DNA from: Lichenicoccus sp964247695 | GTDB taxonomy: Bacteria > Pseudomonadota > Alphaproteobacteria > Acetobacterales > Acetobacteraceae | Direction of reading: 5' to 3' | Assembly: GCA_964247695.1 (NCBI GenBank) | Contig: CAXTVI010000002.1 | Location: 89,185-153,184, forward strand | Length of the DNA stretch: 64,000 nucleotides | Part shown: positions 9,511 to 18,140 of the stretch, piece after piece | Numbering within the stretch: position 1 is the stretch's first letter | Layout: each line of letters starts with the position of its first letter | Notes under the pieces: generated by a model | Seen by the model: only the letters and a program-made list of their open reading frames with translations | Told to the model about the DNA's origin: nothing | The model's database searches: none | Program-made: the position numbers and the translations under genes

Positions 9511-10369
9511 AGAAACCATCATTGCCGTCTACGACACCCTCGAACACGCCGAGGCCGCAATTCGCGACCTGACGGCCGCCGGCGTTCCGGCCGGCGCGAT
9601 CTCCCACCATGCCGGCGGCGAGCACGTCGCGGAAGGAACGACCGGAGCACCGCGCGAGCAGGGCTTCTGGTCTAGTCTGTTCGGTGGCGAGCCGGATCAC
9701 GACACCGCCGTCTATGACCGCAGCCTGGAGAGCGGATCAACCGTCATCTCGGTCAAGGTGCCGGATGAGCATGTCACCGCGGTGAGCGAAATCCTCGAGC
9801 GCCACAACCCGATCGACATCGACGAGCGCGCCTCGACCTACGGCCTGGCCACGGGCACGCGCACGAGCGCGTATGATGACGAGCCGGCAACCACCGCCGC
9901 CCCGGTTGGCGTGGCAACCCGGACCGACGCATCGGTTGAGCCGGTTGCGGCGTCCGGTCTCGAGACGGGCCGCGTCGCTCCTGCGACCGGCGAGACCATC
10001 CAGCTTTCCGAGGAGCAACTCGTAGTCGGCCGGCGTGCGGTCAACCGTGGCACCACGCGCGTTCGTCGCTTCGTGGTCGAGACCCCGGTCGAGGAGCAGG
10101 TGACACTGCATGACGAGTCCGTGCAGGTCGATCGCCGTCCGGTCACCGATGGGCGCGCCGTCTCCGGCGAGGCCTTCACCGACAAGGCGATCGAGATGAC
10201 CGAGACCGGCGAGGAAGCCGTGATCGGCAAGACGGCCCATGTGCGCGAGGAAGTCAGCCTGCGGAAGGAGGCGGCCGACCGCGTCGAGACGGTGCGCGAC
10301 ACCGTGCGTCGCGAGGACGTGAAGATCGAGCATGTGCCGGGCGAGACGCCCGTCGACCGCAAGATCTGA
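9503..10369 (+). CDS. YsnF-type stress protein with YflT-like and DUF2382 domains
   Basis: 288-aa protein with an N-terminal general-stress-protein 17M/YflT-like domain (about 1-100; IIAVYDTLEHAEAAIRDL, DRSLESGSTVISVKV) joined through an Ala/Thr/Pro-rich linker (about 105-165) to a C-terminal DUF2382 domain (about 168-288; LSEEQLVVGRRAV, VEEQVTLHDESVQVDRRPV, DVKIEHVPG). This is the standard YsnF architecture. The ATG at 9503 overlaps the previous stop by 8 bp and follows GAGGAAAG. The pair likely forms one stress-response unit; no sigma-factor site was identified. Confidence 0.87.
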   Translation: MAEETIIAVYDTLEHAEAAIRDLTAAGVPAGAISHHAGGEHVAEGTTGAPREQGFWSSLFGGEPDHDTAVYDRSLESGSTVISVKVPDEHVTAVSEILERHNPIDIDERASTYGLATGTRTSAYDDEPATTAAPVGVATRTDASVEPVAASGLETGRVAPATGETIQLSEEQLVVGRRAVNRGTTRVRRFVVETPVEEQVTLHDESVQVDRRPVTDGRAVSGEAFTDKAIEMTETGEEAVIGKTAHVREEVSLRKEAADRVETVRDTVRREDVKIEHVPGETPVDRKI

Positions 10370-10379
10370 GCGATAGCCA

Positions 10380-10406
10380 GCCGGGGATGCGAGCAGCATC
10401 CCCGGC
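10380..10406. terminator. Bidirectional hairpin terminator between convergent genes
   Basis: A perfect 11-bp inverted repeat (arm GCCGGGGATGC, loop GAGCA) lies between the DUF2382 gene and the convergent amidohydrolase, and short outer arms (AGCCA/TGGCT) extend it. There is no long T tract, but position and symmetry fit a shared transcription terminator. Confidence 0.7.
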
Positions 10407-10408
10407 CA

Positions 10409-11281
10409 TTATGGCTGGATGAAGTGCATGAGCCGGTAGGCCTCGATTGCGGACCGGCCCATGATCTGGGTGTGCTGTTCGTTATCGAGGTCGCCCAACG
10501 TCGCGCCGAGCGCGGCGACAACGTCGCGATAGCTACCGGCGACCAGGCAGACCGGCCAGTCGCTACCGAACATGCAGCGTTCCACCCCGAATTCCGCCAG
10601 GGCGTGTTCCACATAGGGCTGCAGGTCGGATGGCGCCCAACGCGCCCAGTCCGCCTCCGTGACCATCCCGGAAAGCTTGCACCAGACGTGATCCCGATGC
10701 GCCGCAACCTGCCGGATCAGGCCGCGCCAGGGTTCCATGGCGCCGGAGGCAATGTCCGGCTTCGCGATATGGTCGAGCACAAAACGAAGCTGCGGCATCG
10801 TTGCCACGATCCGTGCCATCGCCGGCAGGTGCGTGGCGGTGCCTACCAGGTCGTAGACGAGTCCCGCCGAAGCCACGGCCTCGAGACCCGGCCTGATCTC
10901 CGGCCGCAGGATCCAGGCCGGGTCGTCCTCCTCGTGCAGGAGGTGACGCACGCCGACCAGCCACTGGCCGCCCGGGCCTGAACGTAGGGCGTCCAGGGTG
11001 TCGGCGACCGCACGGTCGGAGAGGTCGACCCATCCGACGACGCCCGCGATGAAGTCGGTCGCCTCGGCTAGGCGCAGGAAGTCGTGCGTCTCGTCGAGGT
11101 TGTTCTGCGTCTGCACCAGCACCGTTGCGGTGATGCCGTCCGCCTCCAGGTCGGCCCGCAAATCGTCCGGCGCAAAGGCGCGGCGAATCGGCTGGAACCG
11201 ACCGCTCAGCCACGCATGGTCGTGACTGCTGGCATCGAGGTTCCAGAAATGCTGATGCGCGTCGATGATCGGCGTAATCAT
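10409..11281 (-). CDS. Amidohydrolase/lactonase, L-fuconolactonase-like (COG3618)
   Basis: TIM-barrel metal-dependent hydrolase of 290 aa. It has the N-terminal IDAHQHFW metal motif, the mid-barrel VLDHIAKP motif and the C-terminal MFGSDWP motif with the catalytic Asp, the combination typical of COG3618 sugar lactonases such as L-fucono-1,5-lactonase. These open sugar lactones to aldonic acids. It starts 7 bp after the stop of an aldo/keto reductase, a classic pair in which the reductase-family enzyme oxidises the aldose and the lactonase hydrolyses the product. Alternative: a 2-pyrone or other dicarboxylate lactonase. Confidence 0.85.
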   Translation of the reverse strand: MITPIIDAHQHFWNLDASSHDHAWLSGRFQPIRRAFAPDDLRADLEADGITATVLVQTQNNLDETHDFLRLAEATDFIAGVVGWVDLSDRAVADTLDALRSGPGGQWLVGVRHLLHEEDDPAWILRPEIRPGLEAVASAGLVYDLVGTATHLPAMARIVATMPQLRFVLDHIAKPDIASGAMEPWRGLIRQVAAHRDHVWCKLSGMVTEADWARWAPSDLQPYVEHALAEFGVERCMFGSDWPVCLVAGSYRDVVAALGATLGDLDNEQHTQIMGRSAIEAYRLMHFIQP

Positions 11282-11288
11282 GCAGGCG

Positions 11289-12275
11289 CTACCAGCGGTG
11301 ATGCACGTGCGGCCGGATATCCTGGTCGTAGATCGCGACCAGGGCCGTCATGGTCGTATCGTCGAGCGCCGGCAACGTGGCCGCCTCGGCATTCGCGTGC
11401 GCCTGCTCGGCATTGCGGGCGCCGGGAATGGCAACCGTCACCGCGTCCGACATCAGGATCCAGCGCAACGCGAAACGTGCCATCGTCGTATCGCCGCCAA
11501 CGAGTGGGCGGATCCGCTCGACCGCCTGTAGCCCGACCGCATAGGGCACCCCGGAAAAGGTTTCGCCGACATCGAAGGCCTCGCCGTTGCGGTTGAATTT
11601 CCGGTGGTCGGTCTCCTCGAAGCTGCTGTCGGCGGTAAACTTGCCCGACAGCAATCCGCTGGCGAGCGGCACGCGCGCGATGATGGCGACGTCGCTCGCC
11701 TTCGCGCGCTCGAACAGCTCGGTTGCCGGACGTTGCCGGAAGATGTTGTAGATGATCTGGATGCTGACGACGCCGGGATAGTCGAGCGCCTTCAGGGCTT
11801 CCTCGACACGCTCGACGCTGACCCCGTAATCGCGGATCTTGCCGTCCTGCTTGAGGTCGTCGAGAAAGCCGAAGACCTCCGGATGGTAGTAGAGATCGGT
11901 CGGCGGGCAGTGCAACTGCACCAGGTCCAGCGTCTCCGTCTGCAGGTTGGCGAGGCTGCGCTCGATCCAGCCGGCGAGGTTGGCGCGGCTGTAGCCGGCG
12001 GTCTCCTGGCGATCGAGACGACGTCCGGCCTTGGTCGCGATGAACGGCCGCTCGCCGCCGCGCTCGCGCATCACCCGCGCGATGAGCTGCTCGGAGCGCC
12101 CGTCGCCATACACGTCGGCGGTGTCGATGAAGGTCACGCCGCTGTCGAGCGCCTCGTTGAGGGCGGCGAGCGCGTCGGTGTCGTTGACATGGCCCCAGCT
12201 CGCGCCGATCGCCCAGGCGCCGAAGCCGATCTCGCTGACCTTGCGCCCGGTCTTGCCGAACTTGCGATGTTCCAT
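11289..12275 (-). CDS. Aldo/keto reductase (candidate aldose dehydrogenase)
   Basis: NAD(P)-dependent aldo/keto reductase of 328 aa. Family features: FIDTADVYGDGRSE with catalytic Asp and Tyr, the catalytic Lys in FIATKAGRR, DLVQLHCPP around the catalytic His, and AIPGARN at the cofactor site. Start ATG 12275 follows GGGAGAAAC. It is upstream of, and nearly touching, the COG3618 lactonase gene, which suggests it oxidises an aldose (for example L-fucose) to the lactone; this is inferred from the pair. General detoxifying aldehyde reductase is the alternative. Confidence 0.85.
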   Translation of the reverse strand: MEHRKFGKTGRKVSEIGFGAWAIGASWGHVNDTDALAALNEALDSGVTFIDTADVYGDGRSEQLIARVMRERGGERPFIATKAGRRLDRQETAGYSRANLAGWIERSLANLQTETLDLVQLHCPPTDLYYHPEVFGFLDDLKQDGKIRDYGVSVERVEEALKALDYPGVVSIQIIYNIFRQRPATELFERAKASDVAIIARVPLASGLLSGKFTADSSFEETDHRKFNRNGEAFDVGETFSGVPYAVGLQAVERIRPLVGGDTTMARFALRWILMSDAVTVAIPGARNAEQAHANAEAATLPALDDTTMTALVAIYDQDIRPHVHHRW

Positions 12276-12312
12276 GGTTGTTTCTCCCAGAGCGTGGTCC
12301 GATGAAGCAGCT

Positions 12313-12768
12313 TTATCCCGCCGGCAGGTCCTTGCCCATGCGCCGATGCCAGATCGTGACCTCAATGAACGGCTCACCCTCCGTCCGGTAGCCGAGCCGC
12401 TCATAGAAGCCGACCGCCGGTAGGCGCGCGGAGAGTTCGATCCTGCGGGCGCCGAGCCCAGGCAGGATCGTCTCCGCATGCCGCACCAGGCACGCCCCCA
12501 GGCCTCGGCCCTGCAGCGGCGCTGCGATCGCCATCTGCCGGAGCTTCGCGGTGCCGTCGGCGTTCGGCCGCACCAGCAGGAGCGTGCCTGACACCACGCT
12601 GTCGTGCCACAAGGCGAGGTGGATCTGGTCGCGCTCGGCCTCGAGTTGTGCCTCGGTCAGAACCAGGCCGAGCGGGTCGCGGAGCAGGCGCCTGCGCAGC
12701 GCCAGCATGTCGTGGTAAGGCGCGCTCTGGCAGGCGACGGCGGATATCTGAATTGGCATCGGCAGCAT
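12313..12768 (-). CDS. GNAT-family N-acetyltransferase
   Basis: Compact acetyltransferase of 151 aa. It has the central LRQMAIAAPLQGRGLGACLV segment with the acetyl-CoA-binding QGRGLG loop and the FYERLGYRTEGEPF C-terminal motif, as in ElaA/YitI-type GNATs. Start at 12768 or the ATG at 12759. It lies upstream of the aldo/keto reductase in the same orientation and its start region overlaps the proposed TTG start of a divergent gene by about 15 bp. Substrate unknown. Confidence 0.82.
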   Translation of the reverse strand: MLPMPIQISAVACQSAPYHDMLALRRRLLRDPLGLVLTEAQLEAERDQIHLALWHDSVVSGTLLLVRPNADGTAKLRQMAIAAPLQGRGLGACLVRHAETILPGLGARRIELSARLPAVGFYERLGYRTEGEPFIEVTIWHRRMGKDLPAG

Positions 12769-13619
12769 CCTTCCGAGGCGGTATCATCCTGGCAAGTCTG
12801 GCCTGGCTCCTCCTGCTGGCCACGCCGGCGGCGGCCGACGAGGTCTGTCGTTATGCCGGCAGCAGCGACTATGACGGCCGGCTCGCCATCGAGGCGCGGT
12901 CAGTCGCGGGCGAGGGTGGCCTGCGCCTTGATATCCGGCTGCAGCTCGATGCCGACCCGTTGCCCCTGGTGCATACGCGCTACCTGATGCAGGAGATCAG
13001 CGTCTGGCACCGAGACGGACTCTCGCAACTTGCCGTGAACAGCCGCTACCGCTTCGACGACCACATCGTCCGGCAGCAATGGGACGTCTATGACCGCAAG
13101 CCGGACGGGCTTGCCGCCTGGCGGGTCCAGGGCAAGCACCCAGCCGAGTTCCGGCGCCAACATCCGGGCTTCGCAGGTCACTGGGACCTGGCCCGCTTCG
13201 GCGCGCCATGGCTCGCCGACTACGGGATGCTGACGTCCGACCGCCGGCCGGACCTCGACGTGGCGCACGACATGCGGGCGGTGCGGTCGCCGCTTGCCCT
13301 GGCCTTCTACTGGCTGCGCTGGCTGGACCGCCCTGAAACGGTGCCGGTCTATCTGCCGGGTTTCAAGGAACAGAAGCTGGTCGAGCTCGGTATCGGCGCC
13401 GGCATTGGCACCGAGCCTGGGGCCGGGCGCCGGACATGGCAGGCGACGCCGCGCTATCCCGGCCTCGACCCGAGCCGGCCCTCGACAGTGACGGCCACGA
13501 TGGCGCCGGACCGGCACCTGCAGCGGCTCGAGTTCGACCTGCACGGCGTCGAGCACAGCGCCCGCGCCAGGGTAATTCTGGTCGGCTGCACCGGAACGCT
13601 GCCACCACCACCCGGATGA
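12753..13619 (+). CDS. Exported protein of unknown function (possibly DUF6134-like)
   Basis: About 288 aa with a clear signal peptide (hydrophobic stretch and cleavage near TPAAA|DEVC), then a mainly beta-rich secreted domain. Two cysteines (in DEVCRYAG and ILVGCTGT) could form a disulfide linking the ends of the mature protein. There is no ATG near the signal peptide; TTG at 12753 gives a well-formed one, and other starts would add a charged leader. The sequence is loosely reminiscent of DUF6134-type periplasmic proteins, but I am not sure. Divergent from the GNAT gene with overlapping start regions. Confidence 0.7.
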   Translation: MASAASFRGGIILASLAWLLLLATPAAADEVCRYAGSSDYDGRLAIEARSVAGEGGLRLDIRLQLDADPLPLVHTRYLMQEISVWHRDGLSQLAVNSRYRFDDHIVRQQWDVYDRKPDGLAAWRVQGKHPAEFRRQHPGFAGHWDLARFGAPWLADYGMLTSDRRPDLDVAHDMRAVRSPLALAFYWLRWLDRPETVPVYLPGFKEQKLVELGIGAGIGTEPGAGRRTWQATPRYPGLDPSRPSTVTATMAPDRHLQRLEFDLHGVEHSARARVILVGCTGTLPPPPG

Positions 13620-13877
13620 CCCGGCCCGCGGCATCGTTTTGTTGACTTACTCAGGGTTAGACACGAACATCAGGGTGAATGATCGGGTATCGAAACCAAT
13701 ATGCCGTCATGCACCAGCATCGCCCGCGGCGGCATGAAACGGCAAGAACTCGTCAAATGACCGTTCGACGGTTGGTCGCGCCAATATTTAAGCTGTCGTC
13801 GGATCCCGACTATTCAGGGAGTCGCGGCGATCTCTAGCGTTCCTCCCGGTGAGCAGGTCGGGCCGGACTCGACCGCC

Positions 13878-15563
13878 ATGCTCAAGCTCCTGTTCGTCAG
13901 CGCCTCGACACGCGCCCGCGACGAGTTTCCGCGCCAGGCTGGTGCCGCCCGTTCGGGCCTCACCGTCATCGTCGACGACCATCTGGCCGGACTCGCCGGC
14001 ATCGACCACGAGATCGCGGCGGTGGTGCTGGACGCACGCCAGGACCGCGAGCTCGCAAATGTCGCCCTGCAGCGGCTGGCGCTAGAGCCGGCCTCGGGGC
14101 GTCCGTTCGTCCTCCTGCTGATCGACGGCCACGAGACCGAAAAGGAGTGGGCGATCGCGAGCGGCGCCGACGACGTGCTGGCCGGGTCCTATACGCTTCC
14201 CGACCTGCGGCTGCGCCTCGCCGGCCTGTGCCGGGCGGTCGGCCAGCAGCGCGAGATCGAGCGGCTGTCGCGGACCGTCGAGGGTGTCGCCAGCGAGGCG
14301 AGCCAGCTACGCTCGCTCGCCTATACGGATCACCTCACCGGGCTGCCGAACCGGCTGTACCTCGATAACTGGGTGTCCGAGCTCGGCACAAGGCGCGACG
14401 GGGAGGCCAATTTCGGCATCCACATGATCGACCTCGACAAGTTCAAGCAGATCAACGACCGCTACGGGCACCGTGCCGGCGACATCCTGCTCAAGCAGGT
14501 CAGCGAGCGGCTCTGCCAGAACTCGCGCCGGCTCGACATCGTGGCGCGCCTCGGTGGCGACGAGATCGCCGTGGTCCAAGTGGGCGCGATCTCCGCCGAC
14601 GATCTGAGGGCGTTCGCCGAGCGGCTGCTAGGCGTGTTCAGGGACGTATTCCTGATCGACGGCAATGCGATCCAGGTGGCGGGCTGCGTCGGCAGCGCGC
14701 TGTATCCTGCGCACAGCGACAATTTCTCGGACCTGCTGCATCGCGCCGATATCGCGATGTACGAGGCGAAGTCCGCCGGCACCGGCATCTTCCGCCTGTT
14801 CCAGGGCAGTGTGGAGTTGCCGGCGCCCGCGCCGCGGTCGGAGGCGGTGGAACAGGAGTTGCGCGAGGTTCGTTACGGCCTGTTCTTCAGCCTGGCCGGC
14901 AACGCGTTCCGGGGCGGCATGATTATTCCGCGCGGGCGGCGCCAGAGGGATGCACGGCGCGAAGGCGAACGCGAAGACCTGCCGATCGGCGAGCGTGTCG
15001 CGAGCCAGATGCGGGATCTTCGGCTGGCGCTGCTGCAATCTAGCCTCTGGAAGACCACCTACCCAGTCGTGTTCAGCGCCTCGGTGCATGCGTCGGCCTT
15101 CGCGGACGGCGCCATCGTGACCACCATCCAGGAACTGCTGCTCGAGACCGGCGCCGATCCCGCGCAGTGCGAGGTGACGCTGGAGGAGCCCGACACCCTC
15201 GCCGACATGGACGCCCTGCACCGTCTCCGCGAACTGGGGCTGGGCCTCGGCGCGCATGTACGCATAGAGACCTTCATGCTGCAGCGTATGCTGCGCCTGC
15301 CGCTGACCCGGCTGCATCTGGATCGCGGCTTCACCGAGACCACCGCGCAGACCGGAAGCAACGACGTGCTGGTGGAGGCGGCGGCGCTGTTCGCGCGCTC
15401 GATCCGGGCGCGTACCGTCGCCTATGGCGTCACCGTCCGTGAGCAGGCGGAGGCCCTGCTGGCGCTCGGTGTCGACGACATGACCGGATCATATGCCGCC
15501 CCGGTCACCTCGAACGATGCGCTGTCGAGCCGCAGGCACCGCATCGCCGCCGAGCAGCGCTGA
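13878..15563 (+). CDS. GGDEF diguanylate cyclase with degenerate EAL-like domain
   Basis: 561-aa cytosolic signalling protein. N-terminal about 120 residues are receiver-like; a coiled stretch follows (122-147); the GGDEF domain (148-310) has DxLTGLPNR, IDLDKFKQIND and LGGDEI (226-230, Ile replacing the usual Phe), with an RxxD inhibitory site (217-220) five residues before it, so cyclase activity is plausible. The last 230 residues align with EAL phosphodiesterases in outline (LRELGLGLGAHV, LTRLHLDRGFTE, TVAYGVTVREQAEALLALGVD) but lack the EAL triplet, the DDFG motif and the catalytic Lys, so this half should not hydrolyse c-di-GMP. Preceded by 258 bp of AT-richer DNA likely containing its promoter. 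Confidence 0.88.
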   Translation: MLKLLFVSASTRARDEFPRQAGAARSGLTVIVDDHLAGLAGIDHEIAAVVLDARQDRELANVALQRLALEPASGRPFVLLLIDGHETEKEWAIASGADDVLAGSYTLPDLRLRLAGLCRAVGQQREIERLSRTVEGVASEASQLRSLAYTDHLTGLPNRLYLDNWVSELGTRRDGEANFGIHMIDLDKFKQINDRYGHRAGDILLKQVSERLCQNSRRLDIVARLGGDEIAVVQVGAISADDLRAFAERLLGVFRDVFLIDGNAIQVAGCVGSALYPAHSDNFSDLLHRADIAMYEAKSAGTGIFRLFQGSVELPAPAPRSEAVEQELREVRYGLFFSLAGNAFRGGMIIPRGRRQRDARREGEREDLPIGERVASQMRDLRLALLQSSLWKTTYPVVFSASVHASAFADGAIVTTIQELLLETGADPAQCEVTLEEPDTLADMDALHRLRELGLGLGAHVRIETFMLQRMLRLPLTRLHLDRGFTETTAQTGSNDVLVEAAALFARSIRARTVAYGVTVREQAEALLALGVDDMTGSYAAPVTSNDALSSRRHRIAAEQR

Positions 15564-15565
15564 GT

Positions 15566-16414
15566 TCAGCCGACCTTGTCGCCTGCGACCTTCTCACCCC
15601 GGATGAAGGCAAGCAGGTCGGCGTTGAACTCGTCCTGATGGGTCAGGCTGAGGCCGTGCGGAGCCCTCGGGTAGACCTTCAGCACCGCGTCGCGGACGAT
15701 CTCGCTCGACAGCTTGCCGGAGGCCACGAAGGGCACGATCTGATCGTCGTCGCCATGCGCCACGAAGGTCGGGATGTCGAAGCGACGCAGGTCCTCGTTG
15801 AAGTCGGTTTCCGAGAACTGCCTGATGCAGTCGTACTGGCCCTTGAGGCCACCCATCATGCCCTGCAGCCAGAACAGGTCGCGCACCCCTTCGGATAGTG
15901 CCTTCCCAGGCCGGTTGTATCCGTAGAAGGGTGTGGCGAGATCCTTGAAGAACTGCGAGCGGTTGTCGAACGTGCCCTTGCGTATGCCGTCGAACACCTC
16001 GATCGGCAGGCCGACCGGGTTGGCGGCGGTCTTCAGCATCAGCGGCGGCACCGCGCCGAGCAGCACCGCGCGGCTGAGATGGCCGGTGCCGTGGCGGCCG
16101 ATATAGCGCGTCACCTCGCCGCCGCCGGTCGAGTGGCCGACGATCACCGCATCGCGCAACTCCAGCCGGGTGATCAGCTCGGCAAGATCGTCCGCATACT
16201 GGTCCATGTGGTTGCCGTCCCAGGTCTGGTCCGAGCGGCCATGGCTGCGCCGGTCATGCGCGATGACCCGGTAGCCGCGCTCGCCGAGGAACTGCATCTG
16301 GGCATCCCAGGCATCGGCGCTGAGCGGCCAGCCATGCGAGAACACGACCGGCTGGCCGGAGCCGAAGTCCTTGTAGAAAATCCGTGTGCCGTCCCTGGTG
16401 GTGATGGTGCTCAT
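15566..16414 (-). CDS. Alpha/beta hydrolase, non-heme chloroperoxidase-like
   Basis: 282-aa alpha/beta hydrolase very close in pattern to bacterial non-heme haloperoxidases and arylesterases: VVFSHGWPLSADAWDAQ oxyanion region, the nucleophile Ser in GHSTGG, the Asp in AHGDDDQIVP and His in PHGLSLTHQDEFN. Family members hydrolyse esters and, with peracid, halogenate in vitro; the physiological substrate is usually unknown. Start ATG 16414 follows AAAAGGAGAGG. Convergent with the GGDEF gene (2 bp apart). Confidence 0.9.
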   Translation of the reverse strand: MSTITTRDGTRIFYKDFGSGQPVVFSHGWPLSADAWDAQMQFLGERGYRVIAHDRRSHGRSDQTWDGNHMDQYADDLAELITRLELRDAVIVGHSTGGGEVTRYIGRHGTGHLSRAVLLGAVPPLMLKTAANPVGLPIEVFDGIRKGTFDNRSQFFKDLATPFYGYNRPGKALSEGVRDLFWLQGMMGGLKGQYDCIRQFSETDFNEDLRRFDIPTFVAHGDDDQIVPFVASGKLSSEIVRDAVLKVYPRAPHGLSLTHQDEFNADLLAFIRGEKVAGDKVG

Positions 16415-16508
16415 GGTCCTCTCCTTTTCGGCTGAGAGGGACGCTTCCGCCGTGCCGGCCCACCGTCAAGCGGCATTAGGGGACGATCAGGATTTAAATG
16501 CGGCCTGT

Positions 16509-17261
16509 TCAGGTTTCGCCGGATAGAACTTCGGAGAACCGGGTGCGGCTACGGGCCAGATGATCGTGCGCCGCCTGTCGAGCCGCCGCCGGATCGGCCG
16601 TCTCGATGGCGTGCAGGATTGCCAGATGCTCGAGACGCAGCCGTTCCTTGTAGGCAGCGAGCAGGGTGTCGCGCATACCCTCGAGCCGCACGCGCTGGCG
16701 TGGAATGATGTGGCAGCCGAACACGTCGAACACACGGGTGAAGTACATGTTCTGCGTCGCGGCGAGGATGGCGCGGTGGAAGGCAAAATCCTCGTCCGCG
16801 CCGGCCCCGGCCTCGCCCCTGGTCGCGGTAACGGCCTCGAAATGGTGCCTGATCGCCGCGAGATCGGCGTCTGACCGACGCTCGGCTGCGAGCCCGGCCG
16901 CTTCCACCTCGATGCTCATGCGCAGCTCCAGCACGCTGAGCGTATCGGCTAGCGTGTTGTCGGCACTGTCGATGGTGAACGAGCGCCGGCTTGCACGATC
17001 GGCGACGAAGGCGCCGAGGCCCTGGCGCGTGGTGATCAGGCCGCGCGCGCGCAGCGAGGCGAGCGCTTCGCGCACCACGGTGCGGCTGACGCCGGTGGCG
17101 GCGACGATGGCCTGCTCGGTCGGCAGGCGCTGGCCGGGAGCGAGTTGGCCGGTCTCGATCTGTGCCACCAGCGTCTCGACCAGGCCGCCGGTGAGGTTCG
17201 GCGCCTGCGCGATCCTGGAGAACAGCGCGGGCCTGGAGAACAGCGCGGGCCGGCCCTCCAT
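16509..17261 (-). CDS. GntR-family regulator, FCD subfamily (second in operon)
   Basis: 250-aa FadR-type repressor: winged HTH (about 27-90; GQRLPTEQAIVAATGVSRTVVREAL, GLITTRQGLGAFV) and an all-helical FCD ligand domain (about 105-235) with the metal-binding His residues in DFAFHRAIL and HLAILHAIE. Its start overlaps the stop of the FAH gene as TGATG, so it is translationally coupled and last in a five-gene operon. Residues near the N-terminus are a tandem PALFSR duplication encoded by two perfect 18-bp repeats. FCD regulators respond to hydroxy or keto acids, which fits the neighbouring enzymes. Confidence 0.9.
   Translation of the reverse strand: MEGRPALFSRPALFSRIAQAPNLTGGLVETLVAQIETGQLAPGQRLPTEQAIVAATGVSRTVVREALASLRARGLITTRQGLGAFVADRASRRSFTIDSADNTLADTLSVLELRMSIEVEAAGLAAERRSDADLAAIRHHFEAVTATRGEAGAGADEDFAFHRAILAATQNMYFTRVFDVFGCHIIPRQRVRLEGMRDTLLAAYKERLRLEHLAILHAIETADPAAARQAAHDHLARSRTRFSEVLSGET
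17214..17249 (-). repeat. Two perfect 18-bp tandem repeats in GntR gene start
   Basis: Positions 17214-17231 and 17232-17249 are identical 18-mers, in frame, giving PALFSRPALFSR just after the start codon. It is the same kind of in-frame N-terminal duplication as in the DeoR regulator at 1224-1286, but with another sequence and unit length. Confidence 0.92.
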
Positions 17262-18109
17262 CAGGCGGCCGCTTCGGTCACCTGGACCTGCTCGCCCAGC
17301 CCCTCGATGCCGAGGCGAATGGTCTGGCCGGGTCGGAGATAGACCGGTATCGGCTTGACGCCCATGCCGACCCCCGGTGGGGTCCCGGTGGAGATGATGT
17401 CGCCCGGCTGCAGGCTCATGAACTGCGACAGGTACGAGACCAGCGTCTTCACCCCGAAGATCATCGTCTTCGTGGAGCCGTCCTGGCGCTTGACGCCGTC
17501 TACGCTAAGCCACATCGGCAGCGACTGCGGGTCCGCGATCTCATTCGGCGTCACCAGCCAAGGCCCGATCGGGCCAAAGCTGTCGGCCGACTTGCCCTTG
17601 GTCCACTGGCCGCCGCGCTCGGTCTGGAATGCGCGCTCGGAGACGTCGTTGATCAGGCAGTAGCCGGCGACATGCGAGAGGGCATCGTCTTTGGAGACGT
17701 AGCGTGCCTCGGTGCCGATCACCACGCCGAGCTCGACCTCCCAGTCGGTCTTTTCCGAGTTGCGCGGGATGATCACCGGATCGTTCGGCCCGGTGATGGC
17801 GCTGGTCGCCTTCATGAAGATGATGGGTTCTTCGGGGATCTTGGCGCCGGTCTCGGCGGCGTGGTCGGCGTAGTTCAGCCCGATGCAGATGAATTTCCCG
17901 ACCCGCCCGACGCAGGGGCCGATCCGGGGGCTGCCATCGACCAGCGGCAGCGACGCTGTATCGAGGGCTGCGATCCGCTGCAGGGAGGCCGATCCGAGGA
18001 CCGCGCCCACGACATCCTCGACATGCGCCGAGAGATCGCGGATGCGCCCGTCGGTGTCCAGCAGTCCCGGCTTTTCCTGGCCGCGTGGGCCATAACGAAG
18101 CAGTTTCAT
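17261..18109 (-). CDS. FAH-family hydrolase (2,4-diketo-3-deoxy-acid hydrolase candidate)
   Basis: Fumarylacetoacetate-hydrolase-fold enzyme of 282 aa. Visible motifs: ICIGLNYADHAAETG, PIIFMKATSAITGPNDP, the metal-binding EVELGVVIG (Glu-x-Glu), a DVSERAFQ/GQWTKGKSADSFGPIGPWLV catalytic region and DIISTGTPPGVGMG. This profile is that of the ureidoglycolate lyase / 2,4-diketo-3-deoxy-L-fuconate (rhamnonate) hydrolase subgroup, which cleaves the diketo acid to pyruvate and lactate. The upstream SDR would make exactly such a diketo acid. Start ATG 18109; it follows the SDR by 31 bp and overlaps the downstream GntR start. Confidence 0.88.
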   Translation of the reverse strand: MKLLRYGPRGQEKPGLLDTDGRIRDLSAHVEDVVGAVLGSASLQRIAALDTASLPLVDGSPRIGPCVGRVGKFICIGLNYADHAAETGAKIPEEPIIFMKATSAITGPNDPVIIPRNSEKTDWEVELGVVIGTEARYVSKDDALSHVAGYCLINDVSERAFQTERGGQWTKGKSADSFGPIGPWLVTPNEIADPQSLPMWLSVDGVKRQDGSTKTMIFGVKTLVSYLSQFMSLQPGDIISTGTPPGVGMGVKPIPVYLRPGQTIRLGIEGLGEQVQVTEAAA

Positions 18110-18140
18110 GCACGGTGTTCCTTGATGACTAGTTTCGGGT

